A DNA stretch of 64,000 bases from Ignavibacteria bacterium (GCA_016873805.1 VGVZ01000001.1:62001-126000); one strand, 5' to 3'; positions 36,641-46,656 are shown, counted from the first letter of the stretch. The notes: generated by a model from the letters alone, not told the origin. A program made the numbers and translations.

Positions 36641-37522
36641 ATGGAAAACAGAGAAATCCAGATACCACGGATGTCTGAGGAACAACTCAAGAAGTATGAT
36701 CGCCTGCGCGACATCCTCCGAGAACTGAGGAGTGTTGCGATTGGATTTTCGGGAGGGATCGACAGCACGGTGCTCGTGCGCGTTGCGACAGATGTGCTCG
36801 GGGAGAACGCGCTGGCAGTGATCGGAAGATCCGAGACGTACCCATCGAGGGAGTTTGAAGAGGCCGTCGCGATGGCCACGTCGTTCGGATCGCGATTCAA
36901 AGTCATCGCCACTGAAGAGACGGACAACATCAAGTTCCAGGAAAATCCAGCGAACCGGTGCTATTTCTGCAAGACCGAACTTTTCGGCAAGCTTGGTTCG
37001 ATCGCCCGTGAGGAGGGCATCGCGTGGATCGCCGACGGAACGATCGCAGATGACCTGGGGGATTTTCGCCCGGGCATGCTTGCCAAAGACGAACAGCACG
37101 TCCGTTCTCCTCTGTTGGAAGCGGGCTTCACCAAGAGCGATGTGCGGAGTCTCGCGTTTCATCTGGGGATTCCAAACTGGGACAAACCTTCGTTCGCCTG
37201 TCTGGCGTCGCGATTTCCATACGGCCACGGCATCACCCGTGAAAATCTCACGCGAGTCGATCAGGCCGAAAGCATGATGCGTGACTTCGGTTTCCGATTC
37301 TTCCGCGTTCGGCATCACGACGACAAAACAGCCCGGTTGGAGGTTGGGGAGCCGGATTTTGACAAGGTGCTGGTTGGTGAGATGCGACAGCGCATTGTTG
37401 AGGGACTGAAAGAACTCGGATATGTCTACGTGACGCTTGACCTGCAGGGGTACAGAACGGGCAGTATGAACGAAGTCCTCAGCGGAATCGAAAAGCAACA
37501 GCTCTCACGGAAGTCCGACTGA
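36641..37522 (+). CDS. larE: LarE-type ATP-dependent sulfur transferase
   Basis: About 293 aa. LarE adenylates pyridinium dicarboxylate mononucleotide and donates sulfur from its own cysteine in making the nickel-pincer cofactor of lactate racemase and relatives. The PP-loop is GFSGGIDSTVL; ANRCYFCKTELF and PSFACLASRFPYGHGIT hold conserved cysteines, the latter at the sacrificial position of characterised LarE. The ATG at 36641 has GGAGAGG just upstream; a GTG at 36629 overlaps the aroE stop. LarA, LarB and LarC are absent here. Confidence 0.9.
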   Translation: MENREIQIPRMSEEQLKKYDRLRDILRELRSVAIGFSGGIDSTVLVRVATDVLGENALAVIGRSETYPSREFEEAVAMATSFGSRFKVIATEETDNIKFQENPANRCYFCKTELFGKLGSIAREEGIAWIADGTIADDLGDFRPGMLAKDEQHVRSPLLEAGFTKSDVRSLAFHLGIPNWDKPSFACLASRFPYGHGITRENLTRVDQAESMMRDFGFRFFRVRHHDDKTARLEVGEPDFDKVLVGEMRQRIVEGLKELGYVYVTLDLQGYRTGSMNEVLSGIEKQQLSRKSD

Positions 37523-37684
37523 CTCACGTGGAGAGCGTTGGACGGAGATGTACTGCATTTTGCGGTTGCTTTTCTGGCACGATTCACATACGTTCGGTTC
37601 AGGATTGAGACACTGATAGGATGTTCGAAGAATCGACGATCGAAGATCAACCATTGACAATCCCACTCATCTCGTGAGAGACTT

Positions 37685-38656
37685 ATGAACAACCATCGCA
37701 AGGAATCGAGGAGAAGCTTCGTGAAGAAGATCGTCGGGGGCGCAGCGGTTGCCGGGCTTGCCTCCAAGATGGTTCCACTCGAGGCCTTCTCAAAGTGGAA
37801 TCCCGAATCGACGGATATGGCGACCAGACCACTCGGAAAAACCGGTCATCATGTTCGTCTTTTCAGTCTGGGGGGGCAGGCCACGCTCGAGAAACCGGGA
37901 ACCGAGGAAGAATCGATCGCAATCATCAACCGCGCCATCGATCTTGGTGTGAACTACATCGATACTGCCGCGGCGTACGGGAGAGGCATCAGTGAGACGT
38001 ATCTTGGCAAGGTCATGAAGGAGCGTCGAAAGGAAGTCTTTCTCGCAACGAAGACGAATGACCGTTCATACGACGGCTCAATGCGACTCCTGGAAAAATC
38101 GCTGGCCCAACTGCAGACCGACAAACTCGATTGCTGGCAGCTCCACAATGTCCGCACGGATGAAGACTTGAAAAAGATTTTCGCGGACGACGGTGCAATC
38201 AAGGCAATGGAGAAGGCAAAGGACGAAAAAATTGTTCGATTCCTCGGAATTAGCGGTCACTACGATCCTCATGTCCTCAGACGCGGAATCGAGCAGTATC
38301 CGTTCGATACCATCCTCATGGCGCTCAACGTCGCCGACCGGCACAACGCCTCGTTCATCGAACATCTCCTCCCGCACGCCGTCCGCAAAGGTATAGGGAT
38401 CATCGGCATGAAGATTCCCGCGAGGGGCCGGATGTTCCGCGAAGGGGGAATCACGAAGATGGAACAGGCGATGCGATACGTTCTCACCCTCCCCGTCAAT
38501 ACGGTCATTGTCGGCATCACGAAGATGGAAGAGCTTGAAGAGAACATTCGGATTGCACAGTCGTTCAGGCCCTACTCTGCCGAAGAGATGGCACACCTCG
38601 AAGATCTCGCGAAGCCGTACTATGCCGATGCGAGCTGGTTCAAGGTCTCCTGGTAG
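37685..38656 (+). CDS. Tat-exported aldo/keto reductase
   Basis: 323 aa. A twin-arginine signal (SRRSFVKKIVGGAAVAGLAS) precedes an AKR barrel with the tetrad Asp/Tyr in NYIDTAAAYGRG, Lys in FLATKTND and His in CWQLHN. The C-terminal NTVIVGITKMEELEENI is typical of the cofactor loop. The signal suggests periplasmic targeting as in other oxidoreductases of this AKR group; tatA is at 63765-63968. The natural substrate is unknown. Confidence 0.9.
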   Translation: MNNHRKESRRSFVKKIVGGAAVAGLASKMVPLEAFSKWNPESTDMATRPLGKTGHHVRLFSLGGQATLEKPGTEEESIAIINRAIDLGVNYIDTAAAYGRGISETYLGKVMKERRKEVFLATKTNDRSYDGSMRLLEKSLAQLQTDKLDCWQLHNVRTDEDLKKIFADDGAIKAMEKAKDEKIVRFLGISGHYDPHVLRRGIEQYPFDTILMALNVADRHNASFIEHLLPHAVRKGIGIIGMKIPARGRMFREGGITKMEQAMRYVLTLPVNTVIVGITKMEELEENIRIAQSFRPYSAEEMAHLEDLAKPYYADASWFKVSW

Positions 38657-38727
38657 CGGCGGATCGACCACGAAGATCTACGAGCGCTCGCCGCGTCGAA
38701 CCGACCACCAGACTGAACAGGTGTACC

Positions 38728-40227
38728 GTGAACATCCTCCTCATCTATCCAGAATATCCGGAAACCTTCTGGAGCTATCGGCACGCATTGAGATTTGTCT
38801 CCAAGAAGGCCGGTTTTCCTCCGCTCGGTCTCTTGACCGTGGCGGCAATGCTCCCTCAGAGCTGGAATAAACGCCTCGTCGACGTCAACACACGCGATCT
38901 GACGGACACAGACATCCGCTGGGCCGACTACATCTTCCTCGGTGCGATGGATATCCAGCGACCATCGGCGGAGCGGATCATCGCGCGCTGCAAATCGCTC
39001 GGAACAAAGGTTGTTGCCGGAGGTCCTCTCTTTACCACCCATCATGACGAGTTCCCCGAGGTTGATCACCTTGTCCTCAACGAAGCGGAGATCACTCTTC
39101 CTCCCTTCCTTGAAGATCTTCGGCGAGGATGCGCGTTGCCGGTCTATTCCTCGCCCGACCACGCCGACGTCCGGAGGACTCCCGTTCCGCTCTGGCAATT
39201 GGCCAGACTCAGAGACTACGGATCGATGAACGTGCAGTATTCACGAGGTTGTCCGTACGATTGCGAGTTTTGCGATATTACGGTTTTGTATGGACGCAAG
39301 CCTCGCATCAAGTCGGTAACGCAATTCCTCACGGAGCTGGAAAGCCTCTATCGGATGAGATGGAGAGGGAATGTCTTCATCGTCGATGATAATTTCATCG
39401 GGAACAAGCGTCTCCTCAAGAACGAGACGCTTCCTGCCCTCGCGAGATGGATGGACTCGCGGCGCCACCCCTTCACCCTGAACACTGAAGCGTCCATCAA
39501 CCTCGCCGATGACGAAGAATTGATGCAGGCGATGGTACGCGCGGGATTCGATGCGGTCTTTGTCGGGATCGAGTCGCCAAATGCGGAGAGCCTGAACGAG
39601 TGCAAAAAGATCCCGAACCGCAACCGCGATCTCGCCGACAGCGTGCGGAAGATTCACCGGGCAGGAATCCAGGTCCAGGGCGGATTTATCGTCGGGTTCG
39701 ACAAGGATCCCCACACGATTTTCGATCGGATGATCGAATTCATCGAGGAGACGGGGATTGTCACGGCGATGGTGGGACTGCTCAACGCCCCGCGCGGGAC
39801 GCGGTTGTACAAAAGATTATTGGAGGAGGGGAGACTGCTGAATCGCATGTCCGGCGACAACACTGATTTCTCCATCAACTTTCTCCCGAAGATGAATCTC
39901 CAAACCCTCCTCGATGGGTACACGAATGTCCTGCGAGCAATCTATGGTCCGAAGGAATACTACAATCGCGTACGTCGGTTTCTCAAGGAGTTCAAGCCCT
40001 CCCAGCCGAAGAGGTTTCAGTTCCGCGTTGGTCACCTGAAGGCCCTCGTGAAATCGTCAGTCCTTCTCGGAGTGATCGGCAAGGAACGAGTTCAGTATTG
40101 GAAGCTCTTTGCCTGGTCGCTGCTCACCAGACCGCGCCTCTTTCCGCTTGCCATTACCCTGGCCATCTACGGCTTTCATTTTCGAAAGGTGTTCGAGAAC
40201 CATCTTCATCAAATCAGCCTTCCCTGA
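38728..40227 (+). CDS. B12-binding-domain radical SAM protein
   Basis: 499 aa. An N-terminal cobalamin-binding-like Rossmann domain (MNILLIYPEYPE; VVAGGPLFTTH) precedes the radical SAM core with the cluster motif RGCPYDCEFCDI (CxxxCxxC) and a GIESPNAESL segment. The C-terminal about 130 residues resemble DUF4070 and end in a hydrophobic helix. Such proteins often methylate unactivated carbons, but the substrate is not readable from sequence. GTG start with AGGTG upstream. Confidence 0.9.
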   Translation: MNILLIYPEYPETFWSYRHALRFVSKKAGFPPLGLLTVAAMLPQSWNKRLVDVNTRDLTDTDIRWADYIFLGAMDIQRPSAERIIARCKSLGTKVVAGGPLFTTHHDEFPEVDHLVLNEAEITLPPFLEDLRRGCALPVYSSPDHADVRRTPVPLWQLARLRDYGSMNVQYSRGCPYDCEFCDITVLYGRKPRIKSVTQFLTELESLYRMRWRGNVFIVDDNFIGNKRLLKNETLPALARWMDSRRHPFTLNTEASINLADDEELMQAMVRAGFDAVFVGIESPNAESLNECKKIPNRNRDLADSVRKIHRAGIQVQGGFIVGFDKDPHTIFDRMIEFIEETGIVTAMVGLLNAPRGTRLYKRLLEEGRLLNRMSGDNTDFSINFLPKMNLQTLLDGYTNVLRAIYGPKEYYNRVRRFLKEFKPSQPKRFQFRVGHLKALVKSSVLLGVIGKERVQYWKLFAWSLLTRPRLFPLAITLAIYGFHFRKVFENHLHQISLP

Positions 40228-40530
40228 CGGATATCGATGCCTCAGAATGGTCTCACCGGGGTTCGACCGCGCCACGCACGAGGCGATTCCTCTCCGGCGC
40301 TCTTGCTCATCGCTATTGCTACTCCGTTGCGCTCCTGGTAGATTTGATGCAGTGTGATGCGACTCCTTCCTCAAACATCCATCAATAACAGAAGGGGCAT
40401 TGTCATGAAGAAATCAATCTTCATCGCGCTTGGATGTTTCCTTTTCCTCCCTATGAAACCTCCGACTGATGCCACCCACCTGCGACCGGGAAGATTGGGA
40501 CATTAGACTCTTCGGCCCCGCCTCTATGCC
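40228..40530. other. Gene-poor boundary of the 40-42 kb accessory patch
   Basis: About 300 bases after the radical SAM gene. The only coding signal is a 33-codon ORF with a signal-peptide start at 40405-40506. No terminator or promoter was recognised. Confidence 0.4.
40405..40506 (+). pseudogene. Truncated ORF with secretion signal
   Basis: 33 codons from ATG with a GAAGGGG ribosome site about seven bases upstream. The start reads MKKSIFIALGCFLFLP, a plausible signal peptide with a Cys, then the frame closes after about 17 further residues. It looks like the surviving 5' end of an exported-protein gene. It could also be a genuine micro-ORF. Confidence 0.4.
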
Positions 40531-41341
40531 TCAGGTGCCTTTTCTCTGTATCGACGCCCGAACGGAGGCCACTGCTTTATTGACGGCTTCTTCAAGCTAT
40601 TTTGGAAAACGCTCCACGCGTTTTGGAAGCTCCAGAAGTTCGTCTTCCTCCGCGACAATAGCGGCTTTCCGCTCCTCCAGTTCGGGTTCAACGCGCCTGC
40701 GTTCCTCATCCATTTCGCGTTGCAGCTCTGACTTACGAAGCTCGTATTCGGCTGCCTCTTTTCGGCGCTCCATGGATGACTTGTACTTGTATTCCTCCTC
40801 GTCGCGCTCACGCTGCCGCTTGACTTGCAGATCGCGCTCCCGAACGCTCTGCTCATGTTCCTGCTGTTCTCGTCTCGACTCTTCACGTTTCGCCGCCATC
40901 TGCGCATCGAAGGTTTCCCGTTGTTCCGCCATCTCCCGTTCAATGGTTGCTTTGCGCCCTGCCTGGGCTTCGATCGACGCGGCAAGCGCATTGACGTTGT
41001 AGTCGATTTCGTGAACCTCTTTGAGCCTGGTAGTTTCCGTATCGATGGCGGCGCGCAGATCGGCCAGTCTGCTGGATTCCGCGATCATTTTCTCGGTCAG
41101 GTCTCTTAAGGCTTTACCATGGAAATCTGGAGGTCGGCTGCACCCTTTATCACGTTCTCATCGGTCTACGTGAGCGCTTTTTCAAGCGCTCGTTGTGACG
41201 CTTCCACAGATGGCTCCGCCGCCTTCTCAGCTGAGAGCTGTTCGATCTTCGGGAGCGCAGCCTCGTACGCCTTCAGAAGATCTTCTCGGCTGGTTCTTGC
41301 AGTCACCTTGGCAGGTGAGCAGCTTTCGTCTCTTCTTCCAT
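40531..41341 (-). pseudogene. Disrupted coiled-coil protein gene
   Basis: Minus-strand coding signal in pieces. A 163-codon open stretch (41088-40597) is Glu/Arg/Lys-rich coiled coil (AAKREESRREQQEHEQSVRE; KREAAEYELRKSE-like). It is interrupted by TAG at 40599-40597, after which the same frame continues (LEEAVNKAVASVRASIQRKG) to TGA at 40533-40531. Upstream, the coding signal shifts frame near 41110 and has another TAG (after RALEKALT), with similar heptads back to about 41320 (REDLLKAYEAALPKIEQL). At least three lesions. Family not identified. Confidence 0.6.
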
Positions 41342-41396
41342 CACAACGTCCGATCTGAAGGTAATCGGTGGTTTAAGGTGGGTGGTATCTCGTCCT

Positions 41397-41627
41397 CTAA
41401 TCTCCGCCCTCGGAATTCCGATGAAGAGCCTGCACTTCCCACACTATCACATCTTTCTTTCCCCCCCACTCAACGGCGAGCATTTGGAGCGTCACAAGGA
41501 TTCTGATCTTCTCCTCAAACGGAAGCCTCGCCTGTTCTCTGCGGGTTTCTCTCTCGCCCTCAAAATATTCACGCAGGGTCACAACGTTGTTGTGTCGTGT
41601 GAGGATCTTCAGGTCGTCATCACTCAT
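41397..41627 (-). CDS. Small hypothetical partner of the nucleotidyltransferase-like gene
   Basis: 76 aa, charged, starting MSDDDLKILTRHN, with FEGERETRREQARLPFEEKI then ILVTLQMLAVEWGGKKDVIVW. The ATG overlaps the upstream gene's stop by eight bases (ATGAGTGA), with GAGGG upstream, so translation is coupled. No family recognised. Paired with an NTase-fold protein it could be the second half of a toxin-antitoxin-like module; that is inference from arrangement. Confidence 0.65.
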   Translation of the reverse strand: MSDDDLKILTRHNNVVTLREYFEGERETRREQARLPFEEKIRILVTLQMLAVEWGGKKDVIVWEVQALHRNSEGGD

Positions 41628-42126
41628 GGTACGAACCCTCGAATCGATCCCATAAACCATGTCTCAGCAGAATATCTCTCAAGTGATCCTTGTCGATTCT
41701 CGCTTGCTCCAGAAGCATGCGGATTTTTATCTTGTCCTTATCCCGTGATGCTTTCAAGAACAGTGCTATCAGATACTCAGCCGACATGACCTTGGTCGGT
41801 ACCCCTTCATACAACGTTTCAACGGCATTCTCCACAGCTTCCTTTGCAACCCCATCAGCGGGAATAAACTCTACAGGGATGCCATCTATCAGGAGCCACT
41901 GACCGGTCCACTTATCGTATCCCTTGTTCTTCAGATAATCGTAAATTGGTGAAAGAACAACGATCTGCTCTTTACCGACTGTCTTCTCTGGTATGATGAA
42001 CAGATCGAGGTCTCGCGTGAAGAACGGCTCAATCCACTTCAGTGCTGCAATGGCCCCACCAATCGCATAGTCTCGAATGATTCCCCGAAGTTTCAGCTCA
42101 TTAATGACTTCGAGTGTCTTCTTCAT
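41620..42126 (-). CDS. Nucleotidyltransferase-fold protein (AbiEii/MNT-like)
   Basis: 168 aa. The N-terminus YAIGGAIAALKWIEPFFTRD then LDLFI matches the GG...(T/R)xDxD pattern of the polymerase-beta NTase superfamily used by AbiEii-like and MNT proteins. MSAEYLIALFLKASRDKDKIK and the LLEQARIDKDHLRDILLRHG helices are typical of that group. Encodes no other domain. By eye the G+C is lower than in flanking housekeeping genes, suggesting acquisition. No strong ribosome site. Could be an uncharacterised toxin or modifying enzyme. Confidence 0.75.
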   Translation of the reverse strand: MKKTLEVINELKLRGIIRDYAIGGAIAALKWIEPFFTRDLDLFIIPEKTVGKEQIVVLSPIYDYLKNKGYDKWTGQWLLIDGIPVEFIPADGVAKEAVENAVETLYEGVPTKVMSAEYLIALFLKASRDKDKIKIRMLLEQARIDKDHLRDILLRHGLWDRFEGSYHE

Positions 42127-42328
42127 GGGTGAATAGGCGTTCTTGCACCGCTGACTTCCATACTTCTTGCCTTCCGCTTCGGTGATTCACGGTTTGCGGG
42201 CTGATGTTTCAATGCTTTTTCGCAGGGTGCTGCCTTTTTCCGTTTGTCTTGAAGCGCCACTACTGCTGTCCATGATAACCAAAAATGCAGCTTTGCGCAA
42301 CACGACCACTCTCTCTGCGTTTTTCCCC

Positions 42329-42375
42329 TTGACTTCAATCAAAATCTTCCGTTCATTCATCTGAACACTTGTTCA
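42329..42375 (+). promoter_or_regulatory. Promoter and SmtB-type operator for the metal-efflux operon
   Basis: A promoter with TTGACT (42329-42334), 17 bases and TTCATT (42352-42357) is followed by a perfect inverted repeat TGAACA-CT-TGTTCA at 42362-42375, at the expected transcription start and 11 bases before the repressor ATG. The repeat matches the ArsR/SmtB operator type (TGAAC-N-GTTCA). Binding of the repressor here would block initiation and be relieved by metal. Confidence 0.78.
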
Positions 42376-42386
42376 AGTATTCCATT

Positions 42387-42725
42387 ATGAAGGCCACCGC
42401 CCACAACCATGACCACGCGATCCGCTCCGCCAGGCGATCCCTGGGATCTGAGAAGACCGTCGTTGCGCTTGCCGAAACATTCAAAGTCCTCAGCGATCCA
42501 ACTCGGCTCAAGATCGTCCTTGCCCTCACTCGGGAGGAGCTCTGTGTCTACGATATCGCCGAAGTCCTCGGGGCCACCGAATCGGCTGTGTCGCATCAAC
42601 TCCGCCTTTTGAAAACCCTGCGACTCGTCAAGCAACGAAAAGAGGGAAAACACGTCTTCTATTCTCTCGACGACGATCACATTGAAGACCTCATCCGCAT
42701 TGCCAGAACACACATCACCGAATGA
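42387..42725 (+). CDS. ArsR/SmtB family metal-responsive repressor
   Basis: 112 aa winged-helix repressor. VLSDPTRLKIVLAL and the recognition helix TESAVSHQLRLLKTLRLVKQ are classic. Metal-ligand candidates are the His-rich N-terminus (HNHDH), Cys in ELCVYDI (the alpha3N region, one Cys rather than CVC), and D..H...H..E in the last helix (DDDHIEDLIRIARTHITE), the alpha5 zinc site of SmtB/CzrA. A TTG reading from 42369 would sit in the operator and is rejected. The stop overlaps the ATPase start by four bases. Confidence 0.92.
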   Translation: MKATAHNHDHAIRSARRSLGSEKTVVALAETFKVLSDPTRLKIVLALTREELCVYDIAEVLGATESAVSHQLRLLKTLRLVKQRKEGKHVFYSLDDDHIEDLIRIARTHITE

Positions 42726-44845
42726 TGAAAACCCCTCCTCACGAAGTTCCCACTCGAGAAACCGTCGCCGTTGTTCCCGGCCTCTGCTGTCCGTCTGAGG
42801 AACAACTCATCCGCGCAAAGCTGGCCGACAAACCCGAGATTCGTTCATGCGAAATCAACCTTGTGACCAAGAGCGTCCACCTTCGTCACGCGGGAACAGA
42901 GAGTCAGATCCTGCAGTGGCTGAAGGAAATCGGATTGCCGGGCCACATTTCCTCATCCGCGTCGCCGCCGCCAATCCGCACAAACCGTGCGTTGCTCTAC
43001 TCGACAGTCGGATCAGGGTTGTTCCTCCTCGCCGGCTTCATCATCGACTGGACGCCGGTACAATCGGTGCCTTCCGCGATCCTCTTTCTCCTCTCCGCAC
43101 TGATCGGAGGGTGGCGAATCGGCGTGCGGGCGTTCCTCGCCGTCCGGAATCTCTCGCTCGAAATGAATTTCTTGATGACGGTTGCCGTGATTGGAGCAAT
43201 GACAATCGACGCGTATTCCGAGGGAGCCGCGGTGGTGTTACTTTTTTCGATCTCTCTCCTGCTCGAATCCATCAGCGTCGATCGCAGCCGGAAGGCAATT
43301 CATTCCCTCATGAAACTGTCGCCGAGCGTGGCAAGTGTCAGACGCGGCGGCAAGGAACACCTCCTGCCCGTCGAGCATGTGGAGATTGGCGAGACAATCA
43401 TCGTGCGACCGGGCGAACGCATTCCCCTCGATGGCGTTGTCATTGCAGGAGGATCGTCCATCGATGAGTCGACCCTGACCGGCGAGTCAGTTCCCGTACC
43501 GAAAGAGGTCAACGATCCTGTCTATGCAGGCACATTTAACCAGCGTGGTTCTCTCGAGGTCCGGACGACGCGAATGTCGGCAGATTCGACCCTCGCCCGC
43601 ATCATTCACCTCGTCGAGGAAGCACAGGGACACAAAGCGCCGAGTCAGATGTTCATCGAGCGGTTCGCCGCGTACTACTCCCCTGCCGTATTCATCCTCG
43701 CGATCCTCGTGGCTGCCGTTCCACCGGTTTTGCTCGGACAGGCATTCGAACCGTGGTTCTATCGAGCGCTCGTTCTCCTTGTGATCGCGTGCCCATGCGC
43801 CCTCGTCATCTCAACGCCGGTTTCGATCGTCAGCGCGGTCACACGCGGTGCACGCCATGGTGTGCTGATCAAAGGGGGAAAACATCTGGAGTTGCTCGCT
43901 CAGATACGGGCAATCGCCTTTGACAAGACCGGTACCCTGACCAAAGGGGAACCGGAGATCACAGACATCATCGCTCTCGATTCGATGGCTCCGCTCGAGC
44001 TTCTGAAAATCGGAACAGCGCTGGAGGATCGATCCGAACATCATCTCGCCGCCGCCTTCGTCAACATGGCACGGGGGCATCAAGTCGACTTCAGTCGAAC
44101 CGCGGTCGACGAATTTCACGCGATTACCGGCCGTGGAATCGAGGGATTTGTCGATGGCAAGAAATACATCCTCGGAAATCATCTCTTGATCGAGGAGCTG
44201 GGACTTTTTACTCCACCGGTCGAGGCGATCTTCGACCAACTGGAACGCGACGGCAAAACCGTCACGGCACTGGCCACTGATGAGCGAATTGTGGGCATCA
44301 TCGCATTGATCGATCCTCCCCGGGATGAGAGCGCCCGAACCGTGCAGGAACTTCGACAGCTGGGGGTGAGATCGATTGCGATGGTGACCGGCGACAACAA
44401 GGGGACGGCAAGGGCGATCGCGGCAACCCTCGATATCGAAGACACCCGGGCCGAACTGCTGCCTCACCAGAAGCTCGAGGCAATTAGACAACTCCGCAAA
44501 GAGCACGGCCCGATCGCGATGGTTGGGGACGGAGTCAATGACGCTCCCGCCCTCGCGGGATCGGACATCGGCATCGCTGTCGGCGGCGTCGCCTCCGATA
44601 CTGCCATTGAGACTTCGGATGTTGTGCTGATGTCCGACGACCTGTCCAAGATTCCTCAAGCCATCAGACTGGGACGCAGAACTCAGACGATTATCCGCCA
44701 GAACATTGCGCTCGCACTCGCTACCAAAGCTGCATTTCTTCTCCTTGGCGTTTTGGGTCTTACCAGCCTGTGGCTTGCGATCCTTGCGGATGATGGCGCA
44801 ACATTGGTTGTTATCGCCAACAGCCTCCGCCTGCTTCGATCGTAG
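42722..44845 (+). CDS. P1B-type Zn/Cd/Pb-translocating ATPase
   Basis: 707 aa metal efflux pump (ZntA/CadA-like). An N-terminal HMA domain has GLCCPSEEQ, a CC variant of the usual metal loop. The membrane motif is CPCALVIS, the phosphorylation site DKTGTLTKGEPE, and the hinge MVGDGVNDAPALAGSD. The last membrane helix ends ILADDGATLVVIANSLRLL, with the Asp typical of Zn/Cd/Pb pumps. TGES is in the actuator domain. It overlaps the repressor by ATGA, so one message is expected. Confidence 0.95.
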   Translation: MMKTPPHEVPTRETVAVVPGLCCPSEEQLIRAKLADKPEIRSCEINLVTKSVHLRHAGTESQILQWLKEIGLPGHISSSASPPPIRTNRALLYSTVGSGLFLLAGFIIDWTPVQSVPSAILFLLSALIGGWRIGVRAFLAVRNLSLEMNFLMTVAVIGAMTIDAYSEGAAVVLLFSISLLLESISVDRSRKAIHSLMKLSPSVASVRRGGKEHLLPVEHVEIGETIIVRPGERIPLDGVVIAGGSSIDESTLTGESVPVPKEVNDPVYAGTFNQRGSLEVRTTRMSADSTLARIIHLVEEAQGHKAPSQMFIERFAAYYSPAVFILAILVAAVPPVLLGQAFEPWFYRALVLLVIACPCALVISTPVSIVSAVTRGARHGVLIKGGKHLELLAQIRAIAFDKTGTLTKGEPEITDIIALDSMAPLELLKIGTALEDRSEHHLAAAFVNMARGHQVDFSRTAVDEFHAITGRGIEGFVDGKKYILGNHLLIEELGLFTPPVEAIFDQLERDGKTVTALATDERIVGIIALIDPPRDESARTVQELRQLGVRSIAMVTGDNKGTARAIAATLDIEDTRAELLPHQKLEAIRQLRKEHGPIAMVGDGVNDAPALAGSDIGIAVGGVASDTAIETSDVVLMSDDLSKIPQAIRLGRRTQTIIRQNIALALATKAAFLLLGVLGLTSLWLAILADDGATLVVIANSLRLLRS

Positions 44846-44900
44846 TCCCGCTGACTCTCGGCTGGTCTCCTTTGTCCGCGTGCGAACATCACAAAACTCG

Positions 44901-44929
44901 TTGACTTTTAGGCCCATATTTGGTAAATT
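44901..44929 (+). promoter_or_regulatory. Promoter for rplU-rpmA
   Basis: TTGACT (44901-44906), 17 bases, TAAATT (44924-44929), about 47 bases before the L21 ATG. Confidence 0.65.
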
Positions 44930-44975
44930 ATTCGCCACCTAAGATGCCATAATTGAATACGTTTAGAGGATTTCA

Positions 44976-45284
44976 ATGTACGCCGTTGTCGACATCGCCG
45001 GAGAACAATTCAAAGTCTCAAAATCTGACAAGATCTTCGTTCCAAAACTTGAAACAGAAGTCGGCTCAAAGCTGACATTCGACAAGGTGTTGCTTCTCTC
45101 GGACGATAAGCAAACGAAGATTGGGACTCCGCACCTCGATGGCGCGTCGGTGCATGCAAAGGTCCTTTCCCATACAAAGGACGACAAGGTGGTGGTTTTC
45201 AAGAAAAAGAAACGGAAGGGCTATCGGGTCAAGCGGGGACATCGGCAACAGTACACAGAGATTGAGATTACGAAGATCGGATAA
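44976..45284 (+). CDS. rplU: Ribosomal protein L21
   Basis: 102 aa protein of the large subunit that binds 23S rRNA. It has the standard MYAVVDIAGEQFKVSKSDKI start and the late basic segment KKKKRKGYRVKRGHRQQYT. AGAGGA precedes the ATG. It forms the usual pair with rpmA, 45 bases apart. Confidence 0.98.
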   Translation: MYAVVDIAGEQFKVSKSDKIFVPKLETEVGSKLTFDKVLLLSDDKQTKIGTPHLDGASVHAKVLSHTKDDKVVVFKKKKRKGYRVKRGHRQQYTEIEITKIG

Positions 45285-45329
45285 GCGAGTTTTTGAAGTC
45301 AGAAACAAGAGAGAAACGGAGTAGGAAGT

Positions 45330-45587
45330 ATGGCTCATAAAAAGGGTGCTGGCAGTACGAAGAATGGTCGCGACAGCAATGCCCAGCGACTGGGGGTGAA
45401 GCGATTCGGCGGCCAGTCGGTCTCGGCGGGAAGCATTCTGGTCCGGCAGCGAGGCACGAAGTTCCATCCCGGGACCAACGTGGGGATCGGGAGCGACGAC
45501 ACGCTCTTTGCCCTTGTCGACGGCGTGGTGCGGTTTGAAAGGGTCGGCAAGACAAAGCAGCGAGTGAGCGTCCATAGCGCAGCGTGA
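45330..45587 (+). CDS. rpmA: Ribosomal protein L27
   Basis: 85 aa. The N-terminal [20 protein letters not shown] reaches the peptidyl-transferase centre in ribosome structures; there is no Firmicutes-type cleavable N-extension. [20 protein letters not shown] follows. Closely followed by a terminator. Confidence 0.98.
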   Translation: MAHKKGAGSTKNGRDSNAQRLGVKRFGGQSVSAGSILVRQRGTKFHPGTNVGIGSDDTLFALVDGVVRFERVGKTKQRVSVHSAA

Positions 45588-45600
45588 TGTAACCTCCCAG

Positions 45601-45630
45601 GCCTCAGAAATGAGGCCTTTTCTTTTTCAC
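45601..45630 (+). terminator. Rho-independent terminator after rpmA
   Basis: AGGCCTCA (45601-45608) pairs with TGAGGCCT (45613-45620), followed by TTTCTTTTTC. Confidence 0.88.
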
Positions 45631-45633
45631 TAA

Positions 45634-46656
<1,023 letters not shown>

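Noticed and set aside
42187-42360. 57-codon minus-strand frame beginning MNERKILIEVKGKNAERVVV
   Set aside because: No ribosome site; it overlaps the promoter of the SmtB operon and no family is recognisable. It could be an eroded gene fragment.
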